Below are positions 1 to 5,124 of a stretch of DNA of 5,915 bases, one piece after another. How positions within the stretch are numbered: the stretch's first letter is position 1; the number at the start of each line of letters is the position of its first letter. The notes under the pieces were generated by a model. The model was not told the DNA's origin. It was given only the letters and a program-made list of their open reading frames with translations, and made no database searches. The position numbers and the translations under genes are program-made. The stretch is from an uncultured Selenomonadales bacterium (GTDB lineage: Bacteria > Bacillota_C > Negativicutes > Selenomonadales > Selenomonadaceae): positions 1 through 5,915 of the forward strand of contig CAMYWI010000106.1 of NCBI GenBank assembly GCA_947302675.1, in the 5' to 3' direction.

Positions 1-333
1 GCCGACATGTACGACTTTATAACCGCGACGTTACCCGCGCTTGGCTATCGCCGCTACGAGATTAGCAACTTCGCCAAAGAAAATTTCGAGAGCCGCCACA
101 ATCTCGGCTACTGGACCGGCAAAAAGTATTTCGGTTTCGGGGCGGGCGCACACAGTTTTGACGGCAAGCTCCGCACTTCAAACGCTCGCGACGTGGCGAC
201 TTACATTAAAAACAACGTCGTCGAGATTGAAGAGGTCGTCACTCGGCAAGCGGCAATGGAGGAATTTTGTTTCTTGGGCTTGAGAATGGTTGACGGAATT
301 TCTGCGCGGGACTTTGAAAAAAATTTCGTCTAG
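1..333 (+). CDS. hemW: HemW-like heme chaperone / radical SAM protein, 3' part, ends at an in-frame TAG
   Basis: This is the C-terminal half of a HemW-type protein (formerly annotated as oxygen-independent coproporphyrinogen III oxidase-like). HemW binds heme and delivers it to target proteins, using a radical-SAM fold. The frame is open from base 1, so the start and the CxxxCxxC cluster region lie upstream of the window. Recognisable family blocks are YEISNFA, SRHNLGYW and FGFGAGAHSF, followed by the helical region up to GISARDFEKNFV. The frame stops at TAG 331-333, but the same frame continues afterwards with an ordinary HemW C-terminus (see 334-471). The product made here would therefore lack about 45 residues of the C-terminal winged-helix-like segment, while the core visible in this window is kept. 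Family identity is strong. Whether the gene is functional, broken or read through is not decided by the sequence. Confidence 0.9.
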   Translation, partial: ADMYDFITATLPALGYRRYEISNFAKENFESRHNLGYWTGKKYFGFGAGAHSFDGKLRTSNARDVATYIKNNVVEIEEVVTRQAAMEEFCFLGLRMVDGISARDFEKNFV

Positions 334-471
334 AAAATTTCTGACGTGTTCGGCGGCGTTCTCGCTAAAAATATTCGGCGCGGCTTGCTGAAGATTGACG
401 GCGAGAAAATTTCCTTGACGGAGCGCGGCTTGGCACTGGGCAACGAAGTCTTTGCAGATTTTTTACTTTAA
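334..471 (+). pseudogene. hemW: In-frame C-terminal remainder of hemW after the TAG
   Basis: Reading on in the same frame after TAG 331-333 gives 45 further sense codons and then TAA 469-471. The translation starts KISDVFGGVLAKNIRRGLL and ends with LTERGLALGNEVFADFLL. This matches the usual HemW ending: a helix, then 'xGLL...dG.ki.LTerG..l.NevfaeFL'. Without the TAG, the gene would end just before the next ribosome binding site, which is the expected operon spacing. No frameshift is needed, so a single base change (for example from CAG, AAG or GAG) would explain the interruption. No ATG with a good ribosome binding site lies between 334 and 471, so independent translation of this piece is unlikely. 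It is a detached remainder if TAG terminates, or the true end of HemW if TAG is read through or is a sequence error. Confidence 0.8.
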
Positions 472-477
472 AGGAGG
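471..477 (+). promoter_or_regulatory. Ribosome binding site of the metallopeptidase gene
   Basis: AAGGAGG lies nine bases before ATG 487 and begins on the last base of the hemW TAA (469-471). This fixes the peptidase start and shows tight operon packing with the full-length hemW frame, not with the TAG-truncated one. Confidence 0.85.
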
Positions 478-486
478 ATTATCGAC

Positions 487-1386
487 ATGAGAATTTTGGT
501 AATGGTGATTGGTTTGCTGTTGGCGGTGATTCCGACGGCGAGCGCGGCGGTTTATCAACAGGGTATCGTCTATGTGATTTACGACGAGACCGACGCCGAC
601 GCGGTCAAGGATAAGTCGGATTGGAATTCAAACGGCGTGCCCGATGTCGTCGAGGACATTGCGACGCAGGTCAATGCGGCTCGCGAACTTTTTAAGGACG
701 TGTTCAATTTCCCCGACCCGTTGCAGTCCGAACGTTTCAAAGGTGCCACGACGATTGAAATTGACATTTTGGCGCGTGAAAACATGAACAACAAGAGCGG
801 GCAAGCTATCAGTAGCGTGCGCAAGCAGTCCAAGCACGACCCGAACGTGTCGGCAATCCGAATCAAAGTCGCCAGCAACGTCAATCCGCACAAAAGTTCG
901 ACGCCCGAACACGAATATTTCCATTTGATTCAGTACGGCGCGACTTACTTCCGGAACGGCTGGTATCTGGAGGGCATGGCTAATTGGTCGCAGGATTCCG
1001 TCTCGGCGGTAAAAGAATATCCCGACGGCAAAAGCTTATCGTCGACGTTGAAGAGCAAGGCGACGTTGGAAGACATTTATCAAGGCAAATACAGCGTGTC
1101 GAAGTCGTTGTGGTACCCGTTGGCGGTGAGCAAGAAGGACAAAGCTAAAATCCCCGCCGTCATGATTCGGAAATATAAATATGTTGACGGCTCGCCGGTT
1201 TTTCATGACGATATTTTTTACGGACCAAACGTTATGCGAGAGGTGCTTCGCGAAATGAAGTCTAAGGAAGAAGTTGCGGGCGCGAACTTCGGCGGCGTGG
1301 ATAAGTGGCGCAAGAAAGGTCAGCGCAACGAACAGAACAACGAAATTATTATCGAATGCGTCAAAAATGTTTACAACGCAAAATGA
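487..1386 (+). CDS. Secreted putative zinc metallopeptidase (HExxH, gluzincin-like)
   Basis: This 299-residue protein begins with a clear signal peptide: MRILVM, a hydrophobic stretch to about residue 16, and a likely cut after TASA at residue 20. It is therefore expected outside the cytoplasmic membrane. Residues 142-146 read HEYFH, a canonical HExxH zinc site with E143 as catalytic base. Sixteen residues later comes LEGMANW (161-167), in which E162 is placed to be the third zinc ligand, as in gluzincins. Residues 45-53 contain a D-x-N-x-N-G-V-P-D block that looks like a calcium-binding or dockerin-like loop. The pairing of such an 'NGVPD.vE' block with a later HExxH and 'EG.A.W' resembles MXAN_6640-type putative metalloproteases. 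I recognise this from motif order only. The start is supported by AAGGAGG at 471-477, nine bases upstream. The substrate is unknown, and no prodomain or cell-wall anchor is visible. The end overlaps the yigZ start by 20 bases. Confidence 0.75.
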   Translation: MRILVMVIGLLLAVIPTASAAVYQQGIVYVIYDETDADAVKDKSDWNSNGVPDVVEDIATQVNAARELFKDVFNFPDPLQSERFKGATTIEIDILARENMNNKSGQAISSVRKQSKHDPNVSAIRIKVASNVNPHKSSTPEHEYFHLIQYGATYFRNGWYLEGMANWSQDSVSAVKEYPDGKSLSSTLKSKATLEDIYQGKYSVSKSLWYPLAVSKKDKAKIPAVMIRKYKYVDGSPVFHDDIFYGPNVMREVLREMKSKEEVAGANFGGVDKWRKKGQRNEQNNEIIIECVKNVYNAK

Positions 1387-2014
1387 CTTTAAGACGGTCG
1401 CGGACGGAGAAATTTTCGGCGCGAGTTATGAAGTCAATCGCTCGAAATTTTTAGCGCACGTCGCTCACGTCGAGACGGAAGAGGCGGCTCGCGACTTCGT
1501 CATAAAAATTCGCAAAAAATATTTCGACGCGACGCATAATTGTTCGGCGTGGATTCTCGGCGAGCGCGGCGATAAACAAAAATCAAATGACGACGGCGAA
1601 CCCGGCGGCACTGCCGGCAATCCGATTCTCGAAACGATTAAGAAGAACGAACTGACGAATTGCGCGGTCGTCGTGACGCGCTACTTTGGCGGGATAAAAC
1701 TTGGCGCGGGCGGTTTGATTCGTGCTTACTCGCACACCGCCGCGCTTGGACTCGCCGCCGCAAAAATCGTTCGCATGACAACTTTCCAAAGAATTTCTCT
1801 GACGCTCGAATACAATTTACTTGCGACGGTCGAAAATTATCTGCGCAATAAAAAAATCCGCGTCGGCAGTTCGGATTATGCGGACGTCGTGACGTTGGAA
1901 ATTTTGCTTTTGCCCGCGCAGGTCGAGAAATTTTTGACGGACATGAACGATTTGACCGCCGCAAATTTTCTTCACGAAGAGCGCGGAGAAATTCTTCTGC
2001 TCGTCGAAATTTAA
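1367..2014 (+). CDS. yigZ: YigZ/IMPACT family protein (UPF0029 domain)
   Basis: From ATG 1367 the product has 215 residues, the usual length for bacterial YigZ/YvyE proteins (about 205-217). Family signatures are easy to see: NRSKF near residues 24-28, DATHNCSA at 54-61, NDDGEPGGTAG at 74-84, and TRYFGGIKLGAGGLIRAY at 104-121. Together these form the N-terminal IMPACT/UPF0029 domain. The segment from about 140 to the end corresponds to the C-terminal DUF1949-type ferredoxin-like domain. The eukaryotic relative IMPACT modulates the GCN2 kinase pathway. In bacteria the role is poorly defined, with a proposed link to translation or RNA, so no reaction is claimed. The frame is open back to 1274, but residues before 1367 resemble nothing in the family. 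ATG 1367 lacks a good Shine-Dalgarno sequence and sits 20 bases inside the upstream gene, so translational coupling is likely. Confidence 0.93.
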   Translation: MFTTQNDFKTVADGEIFGASYEVNRSKFLAHVAHVETEEAARDFVIKIRKKYFDATHNCSAWILGERGDKQKSNDDGEPGGTAGNPILETIKKNELTNCAVVVTRYFGGIKLGAGGLIRAYSHTAALGLAAAKIVRMTTFQRISLTLEYNLLATVENYLRNKKIRVGSSDYADVVTLEILLLPAQVEKFLTDMNDLTAANFLHEERGEILLLVEI

Positions 2015-2043
2015 TTGCCCGTAGTAATTTTATCTGTTATCAT
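2015..2043 (+). promoter_or_regulatory. Candidate sigma-70/SigA promoter for the galU unit
   Basis: TTGCCC at 2015-2020 (4 of 6 to TTGACA) is followed after 17 bases by TATCAT at 2038-2043 (5 of 6 to TATAAT). The -10 box is preceded by TG at 2035-2036, one base upstream, giving an extended -10. Transcription would begin near base 2050, in the AT-rich stretch before the galU ribosome binding site. The element occupies the longest gap between genes in the window, immediately after the yigZ stop. It would let galU and the genes after it be transcribed independently of the upstream genes. This is a pattern match only. Confidence 0.55.
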
Positions 2044-2060
2044 AAAAAAAATTTCCAATC

Positions 2061-2066
2061 GAGGAG
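2061..2066 (+). promoter_or_regulatory. Ribosome binding site that fixes the galU start
   Basis: GAGGAG stands eight bases before ATG 2075. It favours that ATG over the in-frame TTG at 2015, which directly follows the yigZ stop, has no such site, and would add 20 residues not typical of GalU. Confidence 0.8.
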
Positions 2067-2074
2067 TGGTCGTT

Positions 2075-2965
2075 ATGAAGGTCCGCAAAGCAGTAATCCC
2101 CGCCGCAGGGTTGGGCACGCGCTTTTTGCCCGCGACAAAATCTCAGCCAAAAGAAATGTTGCCAATCGTCGACAAGCCGACAATCCAATACATAGTCGAA
2201 GAGGCGGCGGCGGCGGGCGTCGAAGATATAATCGTCGTGACGGGGCGCAACAAACGTTCGATAGAAGATCATTTCGACCGCTCGATTGAGCTTGAAATGG
2301 AGCTTGAGAAAAAGGGCAAGGAAGAAATTTTGCAGATGGTCAAGGCAATCCCCGAAATCGCGAACATTCACTTTATCCGGCAAAAGCAACCGCTCGGCTT
2401 GGGGCACGCGGTCTTGACGGCGAGTCATTTTATCGGCGACGAACCTTTTGCCGTTCTGCTCGGCGACGACGTTGTTGTTTCCAAAAAGCCCGTCCTTCAA
2501 CAAATGGTCGAGGTTTTCAACGAGTACAAGACATCGATTTTGGGCGTGCAGGAGGTCGCGGAGGAGGTCGTTCACAAGTACGGCATTGTCGACTGCAAGC
2601 ACATTGACGAGGGCATTTACAAGGTTAAAGATTTGGTCGAAAAGCCCGCGCTTGAGGTTGCGCCGAGCCGCATTGCGATTTTGGGGCGATACATTTTGAC
2701 GCCGACAATTTTTTCCTTCCTTGAGACGCAGGAGCCTGGCGCGGGCGGCGAAATTCAGCTGACCGACGGGCTTAAACGTCTTGCCAAAAGCGAGGCAATG
2801 TACGCTTACATTTTCAAGGGGCACCGCTACGACGTGGGCACTAAGCTCGGCTTTTTGCAAGCGAACATTGAATTTGCCCTGCGCAGTCCCGAAGTCGCCG
2901 ACGACTTGAAAAATTATCTCGATACTCTTCACGGCAACATGGAGCAAATGCTTGATTATGATTAA
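2075..2965 (+). CDS. galU: UTP-glucose-1-phosphate uridylyltransferase
   Basis: GalU joins UTP and glucose-1-phosphate to make UDP-glucose and pyrophosphate in the cytoplasm, feeding galactose metabolism and polysaccharide, capsule or LPS-type glycan synthesis. The 296-residue product has the normal length. Its motifs run in order: the nucleotide-binding loop AGLGTRFLPATKSQPKEMLP (11-30), GRNKRSIEDHFD (57-68), the region RQKQPLGLGHAVL (102-114), LLGDDV (128-133) with the metal-binding aspartates, VEKP (188-191), GRYIL (204-208), GAGGEIQLTDGL (222-233) and HRYDVGTKLGFLQA (250-263). All key segments are intact, so the gene should be active. It starts a tightly packed unit behind a promoter candidate. 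Its last bases overlap the next gene, which suggests translational coupling. Nothing nearby uses UDP-glucose, so its link to the downstream amino-acid genes is probably positional, not metabolic. Confidence 0.97.
   Translation: MKVRKAVIPAAGLGTRFLPATKSQPKEMLPIVDKPTIQYIVEEAAAAGVEDIIVVTGRNKRSIEDHFDRSIELEMELEKKGKEEILQMVKAIPEIANIHFIRQKQPLGLGHAVLTASHFIGDEPFAVLLGDDVVVSKKPVLQQMVEVFNEYKTSILGVQEVAEEVVHKYGIVDCKHIDEGIYKVKDLVEKPALEVAPSRIAILGRYILTPTIFSFLETQEPGAGGEIQLTDGLKRLAKSEAMYAYIFKGHRYDVGTKLGFLQANIEFALRSPEVADDLKNYLDTLHGNMEQMLDYD
2941..2944 (+). promoter_or_regulatory. Weak ribosome binding site inside the galU end, ambiguous start of the lyase
   Basis: GGAG lies seven bases before TTG 2952 and 13 before ATG 2958. 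A third in-frame start, ATG 2970, has no visible site. Spacing favours the TTG and codon identity favours ATG 2958. The three choices differ by only six residues at a non-conserved N-terminus. Confidence 0.4.
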
Positions 2966-4097
2966 GCTCATGCAAAATAAAAATCGGGGCAAGTCGGTCG
3001 ACACGTCGGCTTATTCCTTCGCCGCAACGGAACCGATTCGCAAATTGCACAGGTCGCTTGCAGTTTACAACGAGACGCCGCTTGTCGAGCTGAAAAATTT
3101 TAAAGGCGTCACGATTCTTATCAAGGACGAGGCGCAACGCTTTGGCTTGAAGGCGTTCAAAGGACTTGGCGGCGTTTGGGCGATTTATAAAGTTATCAGC
3201 CGCGAACTCGGTTTGAACAATCCGATGCTTGAAGAAATTTTTGCTCGCCGCGACGAACTCGCTAAGCTGACTTTTATCACGACGACCGACGGCAATCACG
3301 GTAAGGGAGTTTCTTGGGCGGCGGGGCTTTTCGGTTGCAAGTCAAAAGTTTTCATGCCGCGCGGCACTGTCGAAGTGCGGGCGCAGGCGATTCGCGACGC
3401 AGGCTCGGCAACGGTTGAGATAACGGATTTAAATTATGATGACTGCGTTAAGTACACGGCTCAGCTTGCCGCGCAGAATCATTGGCATTTGATTCAAGAC
3501 ACGTCGTGGGAAGGCTACGAAGAAATTCCCGCGCAGATTATGCTTGGCTACTCGACGCTTGCTTACGAGGCACTGGAGCAAATGAATTATCAACGCCCGA
3601 CGCATATTTTCTTACAAGCGGGCGTCGGTTCAATGGCGGGCGCGATAGCCGCCGTCTTCGCCGAAGTTTTTAAAGACAATCCGCCGCGAATCACTATCGT
3701 TGAGCCGACGGAGGTCGCGTGCTTTTATGAGACTATGCGAGTTGGCGACGGGCAAATTTATTCGGCGACGGGCACTTGTCAAACGATGATGGCGGGCTTG
3801 AACTGCGCGACGCCCTGTGAGCTTGCCTGGAAAATTTTAAGACGCTACGCCGCCGACGCCGCCACAATTTCCGATGACGTTGCCGCCGACGCCATGAGGA
3901 CTTTGGCTAAACATAAAATCGTTGCGGGCGAATCGGGCTGTGCGGGTTTTGCGTTGGCTAATGCCGCGCTTGACGATAAAAATTTACGCCGCGCCCTTGA
4001 ACTCGACGCGAACTCAATTATCTTTGTCATAAACACGGAAGGCGATACTGACCCCGATAACTACAAAACAATTTTACATAAGGAGGCAGTACCATGA
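2958..4097 (+). CDS. dpaL: Diaminopropionate ammonia-lyase (PLP-dependent)
   Basis: This fold-type II PLP enzyme converts 2,3-diaminopropionate (L- and D-forms in the characterised enteric enzyme) to pyruvate and two ammonia in the cytoplasm. The product has 379 residues, close to the roughly 400 of E. coli YgeX. Family blocks numbered from ATG 2958 are: substrate region YNETPLVEL (37-45); KDEAQRFGLKAFKGLGG (56-72), with K68 in the place of the PLP-binding lysine; TTDGNHGKGV (109-118), with D111; QDTSWEGYEEIP (180-191), with D181; the glycine-rich phosphate loop QAGVGSMAG (220-228); VEPTE (248-252); MMAGLNC (277-283); and GESGCAG (324-330). The two aspartates match those implicated in handling the D- and L-isomers in the enteric enzyme. 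The start overlaps galU by 8 bases (14 if TTG 2952 is used). The stop overlaps the next ATG as ATGA. The direct link to binding-protein and carrier genes suggests a role in using an imported substrate. A related PLP lyase with shifted specificity cannot be excluded. Confidence 0.9.
   Translation: MIKLMQNKNRGKSVDTSAYSFAATEPIRKLHRSLAVYNETPLVELKNFKGVTILIKDEAQRFGLKAFKGLGGVWAIYKVISRELGLNNPMLEEIFARRDELAKLTFITTTDGNHGKGVSWAAGLFGCKSKVFMPRGTVEVRAQAIRDAGSATVEITDLNYDDCVKYTAQLAAQNHWHLIQDTSWEGYEEIPAQIMLGYSTLAYEALEQMNYQRPTHIFLQAGVGSMAGAIAAVFAEVFKDNPPRITIVEPTEVACFYETMRVGDGQIYSATGTCQTMMAGLNCATPCELAWKILRRYAADAATISDDVAADAMRTLAKHKIVAGESGCAGFALANAALDDKNLRRALELDANSIIFVINTEGDTDPDNYKTILHKEAVP
4080..4086 (+). promoter_or_regulatory. 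Strong ribosome binding site of the TAXI gene, inside the lyase gene
   Basis: AAGGAGG is placed seven bases before ATG 4094 and lies within the last codons of the lyase. Together with the ATGA overlap it indicates coupled but efficient translation of the binding protein, whose stoichiometry usually exceeds that of the enzyme. Confidence 0.85.
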
Positions 4098-5098
4098 AGA
4101 TTTTCAAACTGTTGATTCTCCTGCCGATAATCGCGCTGTGTGTTGGTTGCGGCGGCGGAGAAAAGTCCGCGAATCAAGCGACGCGCTTTGGCACGGGCGG
4201 CACGGGCGGCATGTACTACGCTTACGGCTCCGAACTCGCCAAGATGATTCAAGCCGAAGACGCAAGTCACGCGCTCGACGTCAAGACGACTGCAGGTTCC
4301 GCCGCGAACCTCAGACTTTTGCGCGAAAAATTTCTCGACCTCGCGATAGTTCAAAGCGACACGCTCTCCAACGCGATTAACGGGCGCGGGATTTTCGCGG
4401 CGACGGGACCCGGCGTCGGCTATGCGGCAGTCGCAGGACTTTACACGGAGGCTTGTCAAATCGTCGTAGCCAAAGAGTCGGGCATTATGTCGGTTGATGA
4501 CTTGGTCGGCAAGAAAGTTTCGGTCGGCGAGCGCGAATCGGGCGTCTTGCAAAACGCCGAGCAAATTTTAATGTCGCACGGCTTGACCTTCGATATGTTG
4601 GAAGTCAGCTACTTGTCGTTCACGGATTCGGCGTCGGCTATGGAGAAGGGGCAAATCGACGCCTTCTTTGTCACGGCGGGCGCGCCCACTGCCGCTATCG
4701 CCAACCTTGCGACTAAGAAAGAAATTCAAATCCTGTCAATCGCTCCCGATGTTCAAAGCAACATGATGCGGCTTTACAAGGGCTACACGCGCTGCATAAT
4801 TCCTGCGAACACCTACGCCGGTCAAACGGAAGACGTTTCGACAATCGGCGTCAAGGCGGTTTTGGTCGCGAGCACCGACTTGAAGGACGACGAAGTTGCT
4901 TACCTTACCGAATTTATTTTCAAGAACGCCGACAAGCTCCCGCACAACACGAGCGACAAGCTGACGAACGATTACGCCGTCCAGGATATTCCGGCGAGTT
5001 TCCACGCGGGCGCGGCGAAATTCTATGACGGGCAAGGCGTCAAGGTCAATGTCTACAGCGGCGCGTCCAGCGAGGGCGTCAAGGCAAGTCAAGACTGA
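4094..5098 (+). CDS. TAXI family solute-binding lipoprotein
   Basis: This 334-residue protein belongs to the TAXI (TRAP-associated extracytoplasmic immunogenic) solute-binding family. It begins with a lipoprotein-type signal: MKIFKL, a hydrophobic core, then CVGCGGG, with C19 as the likely lipidated residue. The family signature follows: GTGGTGGMYYAYG (33-45), TTAGSAANLRLL (65-76), DLAIVQSD (82-89), LYTEACQIVV (116-125), the 'GkkVSVGeresG' loop (139-150), and the substrate-lobe block DAFFVTAGAP (189-198). Members capture small carboxylates such as glutamate or 2-oxoglutarate outside the membrane and normally hand them to a fused TRAP membrane subunit. None is seen here; the next gene is a GltS-type carrier. 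Residue -3 before C19 is a cysteine, which departs from the usual lipobox. The substrate cannot be read from the sequence. Glutamate, a related amino acid, or diaminopropionate are the context-based candidates. Confidence 0.92.
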   Translation: MKIFKLLILLPIIALCVGCGGGEKSANQATRFGTGGTGGMYYAYGSELAKMIQAEDASHALDVKTTAGSAANLRLLREKFLDLAIVQSDTLSNAINGRGIFAATGPGVGYAAVAGLYTEACQIVVAKESGIMSVDDLVGKKVSVGERESGVLQNAEQILMSHGLTFDMLEVSYLSFTDSASAMEKGQIDAFFVTAGAPTAAIANLATKKEIQILSIAPDVQSNMMRLYKGYTRCIIPANTYAGQTEDVSTIGVKAVLVASTDLKDDEVAYLTEFIFKNADKLPHNTSDKLTNDYAVQDIPASFHAGAAKFYDGQGVKVNVYSGASSEGVKASQD

Positions 5099-5110
5099 AA
5101 ATTTTTCGGA

Positions 5111-5117
5111 AAGGAAG
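5111..5117 (+). promoter_or_regulatory. Ribosome binding site of gltS
   Basis: AAGGAAG lies seven bases before ATG 5125 in the 26-base gap after the TAXI stop. The gap contains no hairpin that would act as a terminator, so gltS is read as part of the same unit. Confidence 0.75.
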
Positions 5118-5124
5118 TGATTTC

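Noticed and set aside
334..471. A separate small gene after the hemW TAG
   Set aside because: No start codon with a ribosome binding site is seen. The sequence is the expected HemW C-terminus in the same frame.
1274..1366. Extension of the yigZ frame upstream to 1274
   Set aside because: The extra 31 residues overlap the peptidase C-terminus in another frame and do not resemble the YigZ N-terminus. Family length fits ATG 1367.
2030..3004. A 324-codon open frame on the minus strand lying across galU
   Set aside because: It mirrors a full, well-conserved galU gene. Its translation is rich in Arg, Asn and Val as expected from an antisense shadow in this codon usage, with no recognisable motif.
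2841..3299. Minus-strand open frame of 152 codons across the galU/lyase junction
   Set aside because: It covers two firmly identified plus-strand genes and shows no domain or ribosome binding site support.
4061..4564. Minus-strand open frame of 167 codons opposite the TAXI gene
   Set aside because: It is antisense to conserved TAXI motifs, and its composition is that of a shadow frame.
5099..5124. A terminator between the TAXI gene and gltS
   Set aside because: The AT-rich stretch near 5098-5106 has no preceding stem; the gap is only 26 bases and is mostly ribosome binding site.
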